64,000 nucleotides of DNA from Pseudofabraea citricarpa (Eukaryota; Ascomycota; Leotiomycetes; Helotiales; Dermateaceae), in contig JAPWGK010000002.1 of NCBI GenBank assembly GCA_029641185.1, positions 1,364,001-1,428,000 on the forward strand, given 5' to 3'. Each line of letters opens with the position of its first letter. Position 1 is the first letter of the stretch. The notes below the pieces were generated by a model. That model was given only the letters and a program-made list of their open reading frames with translations. It was not told the origin of the DNA and made no database searches. The position numbers and the translations under genes are program-made. Shown one piece after another: positions 9,657 through 22,160 of the stretch.

Positions 9657-10805
9657 ATGGCTACAAGACGCTCATCCCGAATAGCTGCGGCTCCCAGTGA
9701 CACCCCAAAAGTGATAGATGAACAAATCACAAAGAAACCAGTTGCGAGCAGGAAGAGGAAGATTGTCAGTCTAGCGCCACCCGAGCCTCTGCCAGCCGAT
9801 GAAGTCCCAACGACACCCAAGAAGAAGCGAGTAGCAAAGCCAATTCCATTTACACCGACCCCATCTGTGGTTGGTTTGATGTCAGATCCCATCATACAAC
9901 CAGAATTGAATACCCCTCCTCCACTGCGTCACCGACTCGCAGCTCCCAATGCAACCAATGCACCATTGATCTCACCAGAGACGTCACGAGTGATCAGCAG
10001 TAAGCCGTTAGATGAAGTGTCCCCATCCAAAGTCTCCAATGTCAAGACAACCACCGACAATATTCTTGAGGAAGCCGTTGCACATCTCATCAAGATCGAG
10101 CCGAAGCTCAAGCCCGTCATCGAGAAGCATCCGTGCAAAGTCTTCTCTCCCGAAGGACTGGCCGAGACAGTTGATCCCTTCATGGCTCTCACGAGTGGTA
10201 TCATATCTCAACAGGTATCTGGCGCAGCAGCTAAATCCATCAAGGCCAAGTTTGTAGCATTGTTCAATCCTGACGTCGAAGATATTGACCAGCACATATT
10301 TCCTGCTCCTTCGCTTGTAGCCGTTACATCTATTGAGAAACTGCGTACGGCTGGTCTGTCGCAGCGCAAAGCAGAGTACATCCAAGGACTGGCCGAAAGA
10401 TTTAATTCGGGAGAACTGAGTGCAACCATGCTGTTCTCGGCTACGGATGAAGAGGTGCTAGAGGAGTTGATCAAAGTCAGAGGTCTAGGAAGATGGAGTG
10501 TGGAGATGTTCGCCTGTTTCTCTCTAAAGCGGTTGGATGTCTTTAGTACTGGTGATTTGGGCGTGCAGAGAGGAATGGCCAGTCTTGCAGGAAGAGATGT
10601 GAGTAAGGCTAAGTCCAGCGGTAAGGGGAAATGGAAGTATATGAGTGAGAAGGAGATGGAGGAAACCGCAGAGAAGTTTAAACCATACAGGTATGTCTCA
10701 ACTTTTGTACGCAGGAGGCAGAAAGCTAATGATTTCCCCAGGAGTGTCTTTATGTGGTACATGTGGAGAGTAGAGGACACTGATATCAGCACCTTTGATA
10801 ACTAA
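9657..10805 (+). CDS. MAG1: DNA-3-methyladenine glycosylase (HhH-GPD family, Mag1/AlkA type)
   Basis: Base-excision repair enzyme that removes alkylated purines from nuclear DNA. Exons are 9657-10690 and 10742-10805, giving 365 aa. The first ~120 residues are basic and Ser/Pro-rich with likely nuclear signals (PKKKRVAKP). The glycosylase domain follows: FMALTSGIISQQVS, the helix-hairpin-helix VRGLGRWSVEMF (about residues 273-284), and GDLGVQRG with Asp300 in the position of the catalytic Asp. The 51-bp intron (GTATGT...CCCAG) is a multiple of three and has no stop, so unspliced RNA would read through with 17 extra residues. I treat it as an intron because removing it restores KPYRSVFMWYMWRVED, the conserved end of the family. 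The start is the first ATG, at 9657; only a TTG lies just before it in frame. Confidence 0.93.
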   Translation: MATRRSSRIAAAPSDTPKVIDEQITKKPVASRKRKIVSLAPPEPLPADEVPTTPKKKRVAKPIPFTPTPSVVGLMSDPIIQPELNTPPPLRHRLAAPNATNAPLISPETSRVISSKPLDEVSPSKVSNVKTTTDNILEEAVAHLIKIEPKLKPVIEKHPCKVFSPEGLAETVDPFMALTSGIISQQVSGAAAKSIKAKFVALFNPDVEDIDQHIFPAPSLVAVTSIEKLRTAGLSQRKAEYIQGLAERFNSGELSATMLFSATDEEVLEELIKVRGLGRWSVEMFACFSLKRLDVFSTGDLGVQRGMASLAGRDVSKAKSSGKGKWKYMSEKEMEETAEKFKPYRYVSTFVRRRQKANDFPRSVFMWYMWRVEDTDISTFDN

Positions 10806-13800
10806 ATGTTAGAATATAAAGTTGGCTTCCCAGTGATGTCTTGCACCAGTGGGGAGTTGATATCCACCAAGTTCCACTTTTATTCGAGGCCTGTAAGATT
10901 TCCCCTCGTTATTCTGTATAAAAGAGGGTCTTGCCTTGGAGAGGTCGATCGATCATTGCTAACTACCCCTAACCGATGAACATTGTTGTACTTATTAGGT
11001 TGTCGTTCATCAATACTCTTGTTCTCTCTGTTTTGACATCCTCTCACTACTTGCAGCCCTACCAATGTTGTGGCTATCCTCGTAGCTCTACATCCAATAT
11101 CACAAGTGAGTCTTCTGGATTTGTGTTTGCATTAGCCAAATAATCAAGCCGAAGACTGAACATGGCTAGCTATAGATGACCCCCAGATAGGAGGGCATAT
11201 CTTTTTCCAATATGCCAATATGGGGGGCGTTACACAGTGGAATACACCATTCGACTCCTGGAGATATAATACGAGGCGTGAGAGTTATACCAGCAAACGT
11301 TGTATTCGATTTTGTTTGTTGATTTTGTATTTTGTGACCAAATGTCTTCGGCTATACCATTTAGATATGGCACGGGAGTAAAGCAAGGAAAATGCCCCGA
11401 TGTCAAAGGAGTAAACCTGAACTTGACCGTATTTCCTGCAGCTACTACCCCGTGGATTAGCATGTAATCGTGGCCCGTTGCAAGGGAATGAGCATACCTT
11501 TGATGAAGAGCAAGTGAAAAGTCGAAAAGTTTAACCTGTTGGTTCCAAACCCTAAAGGACACGTGAAAATTGCCAAGCAAAGTGCTTCAATCCCACTTGG
11601 GTGAAGTTCAGGAAAGGATTTAGCACCAATGATTGAGCAAGAAATGCTTCAACACGACGTATATAAAAAATAAATACTCTGCAGCTAATAACTGTTGAAA
11701 ATTAGATCCTAACCATATAGCTCCCGATAAACGGGAAACTAATTCCTGTACCGCTGTATTGATAGGGAAAGGAGAACTTGAATCTGGCCAACAAACGCTT
11801 CTGAAATGTCCAATTTCTCTCTGGCATCCTGAACAAGTTTCCTCTGTACAGCGTACCTCAGAAGGAGTACGCGTCATCTCCCTGGACTTCCTTCATTGGA
11901 TCCATGTTGTAATGACAATTGGCAAGGAACACAAGATACTATGATGTGTCTGTCTCCACTTGGGTATACTTCATGTAGTAATTTATTAGCCCAAGCATGT
12001 GTAGAGAAATTCTCTATAATGCTCTCTGGACCTTTTAACCAAGAGATGACGGCTTCGTCACACGACAACTTACCTCGATATCAAGATCAGGATCATCAAG
12101 GCTGATAAGGAACAATTCAAGGAGGCACCCTTAACAATGTTCACCTTTTAAGCCTTGACAACCCGGTATCTTGACTATGTTTGCCCAGCTTATTTGCGAT
12201 GATCGAGCTAAACACAAAACCCTCAGCCCTCTGCCTTATGAGCCAATTTTTCGGCAGATCTTGTTAAAAAGAGAAGTGTAATGGTAAAGCAACAGAAAAA
12301 CCAGATACCCAGTGTGCAGTGCTGTGAAGCATCTCAACGAGTTAAGTAGGGGCTACAATATTAAAACTTTGTGCCAAGATATGCCAAAATAGAAGACAGC
12401 AGTCTGCCTCGTCCTGTATGCGGACTCATGGATATCAACTTATTGAAACGTAGGTATCAGAAATTAGCGATGATGGTTCATCTTGTAAAGCGAGGTTTTA
12501 CAATGGGGAAAATAGTCTGACTTCTTCAGATCCATCGCTGCCTCAAGAACACCCTGGATCCCATGTCAATCATTGAGTTTCATAGCAAGAAATGTTCAGA
12601 AATTTCCGACGATGGCCGCAGGTATGAAAAGTCTTGTTTATTTGGATTTCGCTTGGGGATTGTCATCCAGAACATCGAATGGCTGGCAGCCACACAAAGA
12701 TACTTTACTCGATCGACCCCTTGGAACGATAGACTCACGTGACTGGAACCGGTGTGAAATAGCCAGCCCAGCTCAAATGCTCGCCACCTAAAGGAAAGGT
12801 TGGTTGATTATGAGGTGGTATCACTGATAACAGCCTCCTTTCCTATGCAGGTCAATGACTTGACGAATCCATATTCGTGAGGCTCTCTCTGAGATTGAGA
12901 TTTGACCGTGTTTTTCAATATTCCATCTCGAAAGTGACAACGCCGATGCAAGGGCCGGGGTTATTAAATTAACGACCATTTTCCCGGCAAATATAAGACA
13001 ACGAGGCAGGGGAAGGTAAAGCTAAAAATATCCGGCCCCCTCCATTGTTGACTCCTCGCGATGGTGTGGACTGCGGAGCAGGGAATCATCGTCATTGTAC
13101 GATGGGTATCTGCCTACGATCTTCACAAGAGAGATTTATTCTGGGTCCAATTGTTATCATCAACTGTCCTTGATCTCCTCCGGTACTTGAACCCTCGCAA
13201 GTGTCCAGACGGTTGTTTATGAGGAGCCGGAGGGATTGCTTGGAAGGATTGGGGAAACTCAGTCTGCGGTAGCGGTCGCAGCGTGTACAGTGCAGAGTGG
13301 TTTGTGAGCAATGTGAGGACAAACATGACCTGTTTTTCCCCTGGCCGAGATTGAGCCCGCAGGGGATTCGATGCTATGTCTGTCGTCGCTTGGTTGGTTC
13401 TTTGTCACATGTGGTGGGGTTTCTGGTACTGCGTGCTGCATTGTTTAAACTGGATGACGGAAGACGACGCGCTCCGGTGATGTTGGTGGTGCTTCGTTGG
13501 TGTCTTTGGTGTCGCAAGAGGAACACGAAGTCGAGGCGAAAAGTCTCACAAAATCCGGCTTTTGGGTGAGGCGAGTATGGCAAAGGCCTAAAATAATGCA
13601 AAGCTGCGCCAGACACGACCCGGTCTCCTCGTCGCCTTCTGTAATTCGCTTCGGCATACGGTAGCTGCGTCGTGTTTTTGACCTTCGGTATGGAATTCGT
13701 GCTGGTTATCTCGACCTTGACCTCGAACTAGAAAGATATCTGGGACTCTGATGGTGGGGGATTGGCCAATGGGGAGCTCGGAGGGCCAGCAAGTCATGGC

Positions 13801-15358
13801 CACACCAAGCTGCAGCGAGCCTAACGTGGGACTGCACAAAGAGAGATTGCGCATGCATGAGTTAGTCAAAGGCAAAAGCCTCTTTTAGAAGCGCTCGCTC
13901 TCTCCCGCCGTTAGTTGAATTGCATTCTGCATTTTGCATTGCTTACTGCATCCATCCCCAACGAAATGGCTGGGCTGGACTGGGTACGAAGTACGGGCTG
14001 GAGTAAACAAACAATTGAGACTCTGTGTGTCTGTGTGCGTGTGTGTGTATGTGCATGACATCAACGCAGCGAGCGGGTGTGATGTGATGCTGATCGAGAA
14101 GCAAGCTTCACCCAGAGTGCCTCAAGGTTTCAAGGTTGCGGGGGACAAGATTGAGACGAAGACAGTTCGCGACTGTTGCGGTCTCCAGCGCATTCTGAGA
14201 TTGATGCACTCCACCACAATGGCACATCCCATTCATATCCGCGGCGTGCCAAGTGTCGAGGGACCCATCGCAAGCAAGATTTGGCAAATAGCCGGCGATC
14301 GTTTAATCCTGATAACCTGCCCCGGCTGCCCGAATCCATTGGACCGTTATTACTCCCAGACGCCATCCTGGTCGTCCGATTGGGTGTGGTATAGGTATGG
14401 TGTGGTGTACGGTACGGTAGTCTGGTGGAGGAGGTGCGTCCATCTGAATTGGCGCACGTCTGCTCAAGGCACGGGCGGGCGTGTCCCACCCAGCGAGCCA
14501 GCTCATCCAGGATGGCGAAATGGAATCCAAGAGGGGGCTGTAGAGGTTGTGCTTGTGCTTGTGCAGTTTGTGCACAGGTGTAGTGGGTGTTCGGGGTGGC
14601 TTCTCGCGGCGTGGACCATGGCGGAGGTGGAGGTGGAGGTGGTGGTGGTGGTGCAAGATGTAGTATAACTGGAGATGGCTGGGCACAGAGCAGACGAGAG
14701 GTAGTGTGAGTGACTGCAACTGTGACTGCGACTGCGACTGTGATGATTCTCGATGATTTGTGACAAGCATTCCCGAGGAATCTGGGTGATATGAGCACAA
14801 CAACACCAAAGTCCCGAAATAAGTGCATGGGCCCGAAAGAAAGTCTGGCAGCGAGACGAGATAATCATGGACATTGAGCCGTCCCGATCGGGCCTAGCGC
14901 GACAGGGGCAACAGGCCGGCCTCCTTTTATGAAAAAGCTCGCTGCGGCCACTCTCACACCTTCGCATTCCACTGTTGTTTCATCTCGGAAATCCTGTCGA
15001 CTTCTCCTACTTACTTCTTTTAATATTCTTCACTGTCGTTAAGTGCTCTTGTTGAAAGTCTGCAAAATTTCACTTGGGTCCCATTTTCTGCAGTTAAAGG
15101 AAGTCGCAGATACAGAACCCATTTCACCCAGTCAACAACACCAAAAAGGTACGCGTGTTTTCCCCCTGGCGAGAAAGATCCACCCTCTCCTTCCTCCTTT
15201 CCCCAAATCCATTCGACAAAACAACACAACTTCAACAACAACAACAACATCATCCAACGTCTCCTGTCTCTCATCTTGGACACTATCTTACTCCAATCGA
15301 ACAATTGAGCTGACTTGGCCGCCCAAAGATTCTGTACAATTACATATTTCCGATCATC
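10806..15358. other. Long gene-poor stretch upstream of ECM33
   Basis: About 4.5 kb without a gene I can support. In 11230-12068 minus-strand frames hold protein-like pieces (a Cys-rich SGCQREIGHFRSVCWP near 11800; KGPESIIENFSTHAW near 12020) in different frames, which may be relics. 14.0-14.8 kb has long overlapping open frames on both strands caused by purine/pyrimidine-skewed repeats (GGAGGTGGAGGTGG; GACTGCGACTGCGACTG). From about 15000 on it should be the ECM33 promoter and leader. Confidence 0.5.
15217..15249 (+). promoter_or_regulatory. CAA-rich 5' leader of ECM33
   Basis: A run of CAA/ACA triplets lies about 110 bp upstream of the ECM33 start, in a pyrimidine-rich, G-poor stretch (15160-15300). 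Unstructured CAA-rich leaders are known to favour efficient translation in eukaryotes. Assigning it to the transcribed leader is inference from position. Confidence 0.45.
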
Positions 15359-16775
15359 ATGCTCGCCCAAAGCTTGGTTCTCGCGGCCGTTGCCGCCAGC
15401 GGTGTTTACGCCCAGTGTAAGTTTTCCCAACCTCCATCCATCACAGACCTTGCATCGACACCGGTGGCAAGCAGTGCAGCAGACCACGAGTCCTGGGTGA
15501 CAGGCTATTGGTGTCGTGGGATGCAAGAGATTCGAATAGGAGAGAGGAGCAGTAGCTGACCTTTCATCTCCCAATAGCTACAGCTTCCGGCTGCTCAGCA
15601 GCAACAGTCACTGTCAACTCCCAAGCCGATGCCACTGGCCTCGCCAGCTGCTCCACCATCCGTGGTGATCTCCTTGTCGGACCAAATGCTGCGGGTATTA
15701 TCGATCTTTCTGGCCCAGAAGCAATCGGCGGCAGCTTGATTGTCGAGAATGCCGGTCAATTGATCACTCTCCAGTCTACCACCATCGGCACGATCGGTGA
15801 CTCCTTCACCCTCACCAACTTGACTATCCTCTCCACCTTGAGCTTCGGATCCTTGGTTGGCGTTGGACAGATCGCATGGAGCGCTCTCCCAGCTCTTCCT
15901 CAGTTGACCTTCCCACAATCCATCAGCAGTGCCAAGAGCGTTCTCATCACCAACACCTTCTTGAGCACTCTCGACGGTATTAACTTGGATTCTGTTGACA
16001 CCATGGACATCAACAACAACAACCGTCTCCGAACCTTCAGCACCCAGGTCTCCAACATCACCCAGATGCTCAACATTGATTCTAACGGACGCAACTTGGA
16101 AGTCACCTTCCCCAACTTGGAGTGGGCTGCCAACATGACCTTCCGTAACATCTCCAGCATCTCCTTCCCATCTTTGGCTGTTATCAACGGATCTCTCGGA
16201 TTCTACGAGAACTACTTCGAGAGCATCAATGCCCCCAACTTGACCTCGATCACTTCAGGCTCTTTGGCCATTGTTGCCAACCCTAGCTTGGCCAACCTCT
16301 CCATGCCTCTCCTCGAGGCTATCGGAGGTGGAAACTTGATTGCCAACAACTCTGCCCTCGATGCTATCTCCTTCCCAGTTCTCGCCAACGTTGGAGGTGC
16401 CATTGACTTCTCCGGAAACTTCACTACGTAAGTCAACTATTCGTGTATCCCAGTGAACAATAGTACTAACATTTTCTCAGCCCTGAGCTCCCAGCTCTTA
16501 ACGATGTCAAGGGAGGCTTCAACATGCAATCCACCACCACCATTGACTGCAGCGGATTCCAATCTGAGAAGGACAGCGGTGCCATCCAAGGCAAATACAC
16601 TTGCATCACCACTGAGGATGCTACCAGCGACCCCGACGGAACTGCCACCAGCACCGGTACTGGATCCAGCGCTTCTTCCACTTCTTCCAGCAACGCTGCT
16701 GTTCAGGTTGGAATGAGCGCTCAGTCAGCCATCGGACTGTCGGTCGTCGGTGGATTCCTCGGAATGTTGTTGTAG
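15359..16775 (+). CDS. ECM33: GPI-anchored cell-wall protein, Ecm33/Sps2 family
   Basis: Glycosylated surface protein needed for normal cell-wall organisation in fungi. Exons are 15359-15416, 15578-16427 and 16481-16775, giving 400 aa. The first exon encodes almost only the signal peptide (MLAQSLVLAAVAASGVYAQ), cut from the rest by a 161-bp intron, the longest in this gene. The mature part holds repeated leucine-rich-like receptor-L segments (for example LVVEN/LTIL/LPALPQLTFP patterns) with many N-glycosylation sites (NLT, NIT, NMT, NIS, NGS, NFT). It ends with a Ser/Thr-rich spacer (SSASSTSSSNAA) and a hydrophobic tail (IGLSVVGGFLGMLL) fitting a GPI signal. Length and order match the family. 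All junctions keep frame. Confidence 0.95.
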
Positions 16776-17271
16776 AGAAGCATTGGGATGGCGGCGTTTT
16801 CTTTTTCATACTTAGACTTAATCAGCCACGTCTCTTTCCTTTTTGCACGACCTGTTATCAAGCCTTTGAGCGTTTTACACCTTCACTAGGATCATTAAGG
16901 GTGGTGCGTAGCATAATCAATGAGGTTGCATAATGTATTGCATGCTTCGTTGATGTAGTTGTAGTTGGGGAGGATGAAGCGCACACTGAAGACTCAGAAT
17001 TTCATTACTTTGTACATTGTAAATTGTCTTGGCAGTGTCGCCTGATCTGTTTTGTACCTGCGTTTTCATGTGATTGTGTAATCTTCATGACCCTGCCCAG
17101 CTGTGATTACGTGTTGGTGCCCAAGTTGGTATTCAAATTCAAGTTGCCTCTCCTGCCGAACCGTTTATGATGCAGGTCAATGTGACAGGTAAGCATGTCT
17201 GAGGCGTCACGTTAAACCAATCTTAAAACATTCGTAGGTGGCTTAAAGTATTTGATTACCTGCATCGTTCG

Positions 17272-17880
17272 TTACTCTGTACCCGTTCTTGTTCCTGTTC
17301 CTGTACCTGTGCCTATTCTTGTGCTTGTATGTACATGCATGTACATGTACCTAAAGGTCCGATGTGATGCGCAGCCGTACAGTAGGTAGGTAGGTAGGTA
17401 GGTAGGTCTGCATATTAGTATGGGTATGGGTGTGGTTATTGGTAGGGAGTGCAGTACCTTAAGTGAGGCGAGTCTCGTCATGTCTTGTCTTGTCTTGCCT
17501 TGCCTTGCCTTGCCTTTCCTGCACACTGGTTTATGTATGTATGTATGTATGTAATCTATCTTGATTTCTTGGGGCTGGTTTCGAACCTGGGAAAGGAAGG
17601 TCTACTGTGCTGTGCTGTGATGTGATGGGATATGATATGATGGATTGGAGTGGTGTTGTGTTTACTCATATGTATCAATTTAATCTTGATTGGGATTTTG
17701 CATGTATGTATATATTGTGTTGTATGTATGTGTATATGAGATGAGATGAGTGGTCGAGGTTGGAGGTTGGAAGTTGGAAGTTGGAATGGGGAGTGTGGGG
17801 GTACGGTAGGTAGGTAGACTAGGTGAGTATAAAGGTAGTCAAGTATAGGTACCGTGTTGAGTAGGTAATTTACAATGTAT
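17272..17880. repeat. Cluster of microsatellites
   Basis: Several different short tandem repeats occur within 600 bp. They include GTAG at about 17382-17407, CTTGT/CTTGC at about 17481-17515, TATG at about 17532-17553, GAGAT near 17737, and GGTAG again near 17806. The neighbouring TGTACATGTAC palindromic steps are at about 17328-17350. Confidence 0.85.
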
Positions 17881-20800
17881 TCAAGGTAGCTGGGTATAGG
17901 TTTTGAGTGAGCAGTAGAGCGGGAGTTAGTGTAAGTGTTGATATACCATCATTATGTATATAAGTTATTATACTTAAGTGCATATACCTCTCGAATCTTT
18001 TGGCTTTGGGTTTATCGACATCATGATCTCCCGGCGTTAGACTTGGACTTGGACTTAGTTGGGCCTGGTGTAAAAAGTCGATACATGTACCTCGACACAA
18101 ATCTCCAGAGATACAAGGAAAGCAAGTAACTCATCTCTTATCACATTTCCCGACTCTCTCAGCCGGCTAGGTTGGAGCCACCAAATCGGTCAGTATCAAC
18201 CTGGAGTCCTGGACGCATCGAGCGGCAAGCCACCTACCTATCTAGGTATCTGTGTGAGCAGGTTCAGGTCCGTCAAGCAAGGCAGCCCAGCAAGCCAGCA
18301 GCCCAGCCCAGCCCAGCACCATCGTGCACCGGAGGTAGCTAAAGAAAGAAACGGCTGGGCGGGTGCATTTTTTTTTCTCTCTCTTTCTTTTCTTCCTTCG
18401 GGCATTTTTTGGTTTTCTCGCCGCATGTGCATATGCGTATGCGTATGTGTATGCATGTCATGCCTGCAGGTACTGACTGCGAAACCCTTTTTTGCCCTCT
18501 GTTTCGTCTCTGGGTTGCCCGTACAGTTACCCCTTGATGCCATGCTGTGCTGTGCTGTATTATGCTGTGTATATGTATGCGCACTTTTTGTATTTTTTAA
18601 ATTTTCACCTCGGGCTTGTTCTTCTCCGCCCTTGTCATGGTGATGCTCATGATGGATTCTTGCGGTGCACCATGGCCCATGGGGGGTTTCCTTGGTTGTG
18701 GCTAAGGGGACACAAGAGAGGGTTGGGCTGCCATGTCTCGAGGTCCCCAGGTGTTACAGATGGTGCGAGCTTACGGGGCTTTGTGGGGGCTGTGTTGTGG
18801 TACGGCGTCTCTTGTGTTTATCTTACTTCCGGCCTTGCTTAGGTCTGAAGAGAAGAAGAGTACCTATATGGGCTCTGGAACTTGGACCGTTCTGGTGATG
18901 ACAAAGATGTGAGGTTATTCATCTATCTTGACATGTACTTACTCGGTTTAGTTCTTCGTCCTTCGAGGAGAGGACATTTTTCTTTTGCGGGGGGAGGGAA
19001 TGGTATTGTACGGCTTAGATGATTATCTAGCTATAATGAAAGTTTGTATTTACTCAACTAGTAAAACAAGGACCCTAAAGTTTTACGAGATAGATAGTTA
19101 GCTTTCTGTCCTGTTTCTTTTCTTTCTCGGGTCTTATAAGTCGTGGGTTGAAGCTCGAAACTCGAAGACTTTTACTTGATGTGAGGCTAGAGGCATATGA
19201 TCAGGTAAAAACTGTTTAAATTCTATGCCTTTCCGTGAGAAGATACGGTGCTGGGGATCCAGTCTTGTCTTTCCCTTCTTCCTACCTTGCTGGTGAAAGT
19301 TGGCTGAGGATAGGGATTAAAGATCATCGGTGTTCAGTAGCTGCAGCCTGTTCCTACAGTTAAGTCAGGCTTCAGTACAGAAGTGTTTGTTATATGCCCT
19401 AGAATTACAACTATCCAACTATATGATGAGCTCAATTAGCTTGATTTTATAAACTTGATATCCTTGGAACATGGTGCTTCACTGGTAGGTATCACTTGAT
19501 TAGAGCTGAAGTGGATTATCGAACGGCAGTAGGATTGGTACTGGGTGTTTTTGGGATGTCAAAGGATGATAGCGCTAAGTCGAAAAATAACTTTTGCAGA
19601 TATGTGGAAATTATTATTTAACAATGCTTTGGTGTAATGATTCTTATTCCTGAGGGGTGATTGATGGCAGGAGGAAGTTTCAATCATATAAATCCGTTCT
19701 AACCAAAGTAATATACTCCTTTTCAACTAGTTTCAACTTATGACTTAACGTTTTATTTCAAGGTTTTATATTTAATAACCTTTAAGCACTTAATATTCAC
19801 TTGATTCCAATCAACCATAATAGATCTTATATTACTTGGGATTTTTAAATATGCAAAATCACACGCAAAGTATTTACGCGAGGTAGTAAAACATTCCTAG
19901 ATCCAAATAACATCTCTGTAACTTGAGAATCAGCGATGAACAGTGTTGATACCTGTCAAGTGACGAGTCTGTGTGAATGTGGTCTGATTAGTTCAAAGCA
20001 ATTGAATGCGTGTTGGTTGAATATAGTTCATAGAGGTCCTCGATCTGGGACCCCGATCACCATTGAGAATCGAGAATACTGCTATCTTCACAACGATCAC
20101 GCCGTGGCATGATTTAAGTTTCCAGCAATTTGGATCCAAGGGTCTCAGACGCTCACTCACATCAGGAGCCGGAAGATCAAACGATTGAACCCGAGTACAA
20201 TGTCTTCGGCATGGGTGCAGTTCTCGTCGAGAGGTTCTCCAACGCCCGACTCGCGCTTTGCATGGCGATGCTCACTAGGTTCGTCCACTTTATATTGTTT
20301 GCGTGTGGGGGTCGCATCTGTTTCTGATTTCGAGTAGGCGCTCATTTCATTGGGTCTGGTTGCCTACAAGGTCGCTTCCAAAACCTGGGGGCCATTCGGA
20401 TGGCCCGCGAACAGTGGTTCATGCAGTGCCTTGATTTTGCGTAGAGCCGCAACCCCGGATCTCTATGAATGTGGTCCTGAGTCCACTTATGTGATCTGTG
20501 ATCGGGGCGAGAATATGCTCGCCTCGTGATGCTGCCCACGCGAGAAGCACAGCAATGCTATGCTGTGTATGCACATAAACGCCGGTCGAGTCGCTTATTC
20601 CACAATGGTATGTGAACGAACGGAGCAGATAGTGGGATCTCCCCTTTCAGGAATGGGTCTTGTTCTTTTCTATTTGGTCATTTTAATATACAGCTCTCTC
20701 GGTTATACTCACCTTCAACAATTCATGATGCGAACATGGTGCCATTTGTAGCAGAGTCTTGATTCCCAGGCTGCAGCAAGGCCCAATGAAGAAGAGAATA

Positions 20801-22078
20801 ACAAGATGTTTCACATGTATTCTCTGGCGACTGCCGGCCGATCACGGGGAGTCGATGCAGCTATGGTGAGGCTACTGATCTCGTGAGTGTTTATTTGCAA
20901 AGTGGATGTCGATGCTGTATGTCTCGCAAGCAATACGATAAACGTGCAAGTGCAGAGACCGGAAGATGACGCTGTTCAAGCTCAGACACAGGATATGCAT
21001 GACATGACATGATTCAGGTGATCGATCATGGTGCATACCCGCAGATAGCTGAGGAGATCCTCCTGGCGAGTTTGTTTTGAGAGATAAGATTGCATATCCG
21101 CAGTTTGTGTTTGAGAATAAGATGATGCGAGACGAGGAGCTGAGACGGTGTAACTCGTTGGCAGCGATATGACACAGTGCCCAACATGATTGTTCTTGGT
21201 GGGTTCTCCCGATCGCGGTGGAGCGCATACATGCACCAGCAGACACTTGTTTACTCAACGTCTTATAAAGTGGTCCTGAGGGCGAGGCCTGCGAGTGACG
21301 ATGCGCCGGGAAAGAGAGGTGAGAGGATGGTCCTGTTGATTTGCTACCGGGTTCCTCTGCATATATGCAACTCACAGCCCCGTGATCTGGAAGTGCAGTA
21401 CAGAAAACCGGCGGACGTGTAGATAGATGCAATGCAGACAGCAGGCAGTAGTTAATAGGCAGTAGGCAGTAGACAACAGACAACAAGACCCAACGGTGAG
21501 AGGCATAACACGAGGGATTGATTCGACCACAACAGATGCACTTCTGCACTTCTGCACTGCTGCACACTCAGCGGCGGAAGGGTTCGTCTCGTGAGGTGCA
21601 AATGTCGCAGAGCCATGTGGAGGATGGTCAATGGTGTGTATATCTTTTGGCGACGCAAGGAGGTCGACTTCGAATTAAAGTCAGTAGCCGCACGAGGCGC
21701 CACGAAATCTCAATGAGGCCTGGTGTCCCGGGGAATCTTTCTGTCTCTCTGATTCTTTGCTTTTTTTGTTGTTTCTTTTTTTGACAGTGACGAACCCATC
21801 ATCATCGGTCTCTCTCTCTCTCTCCATCCTTTAGCCATCAGCCCCCCTCCCTTTAGGTTAGAAATTGCCCTTTTTCTTCTGTCTCTTCGTTCTTTCTTCT
21901 CGGGGACTGACCGGAGACGGAGAGCAGCAGAAGGATGGGGATTTGTAAGTGGTGGTAACTGGACGTCAGTGGCGGTGTTTCGTTTTATATTGTTAGGTTG
22001 TTAGGCGACGGGTTGAGCTGCGATGGACGAATCATCAACCCACAATTACTAGCATTCTAGGTCGAAAAAGCAAACAAT

Positions 22079-22160
22079 CCTCAACTCCCACTCCCACTCC
22101 CACTTCCACTTCCACTTCCACTTCCACCTCCACCCATCCACACCCACATCCCACCACCCA
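22079..22160 (+). repeat. C-rich hexamer repeat (CTTCCA/CTCCCA)
   Basis: Tandem copies of CTCCCA grade into CTTCCA and CACCCA units, making a strongly strand-skewed pyrimidine tract. It lies within a longer CT-rich region (21.8-22.3 kb) upstream of the regulator gene at 23548. Confidence 0.8.

Noticed and set aside
10691..10741. In-frame 17-residue segment as coding in MAG1
   Set aside because: Perfect GT-AG borders, and removal joins KPYR to SVFMWYMWRVED, the conserved family end.
13934..14828. Two long overlapping open frames on opposite strands (244 and 232 codons)
   Set aside because: Both run through GGAGGTGG- and CTGCGA-type repeats that remove stops; the translations are low complexity (VEVEVVVVV; PPPPPPPP) with no recognisable domain.
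17560..17600. tRNA on the minus strand (a GGTTCGAAACC B-box-like match)
   Set aside because: The flanking bases cannot form the T stem, there is no A box at the right distance and no acceptor stem; the surroundings are microsatellite DNA.
20872..21567. 231-codon minus-strand frame as a gene
   Set aside because: It crosses a GGCAGTAG repeat, has odd composition rich in Cys, Ser and His, and no domain or splice signals. At most a relic.
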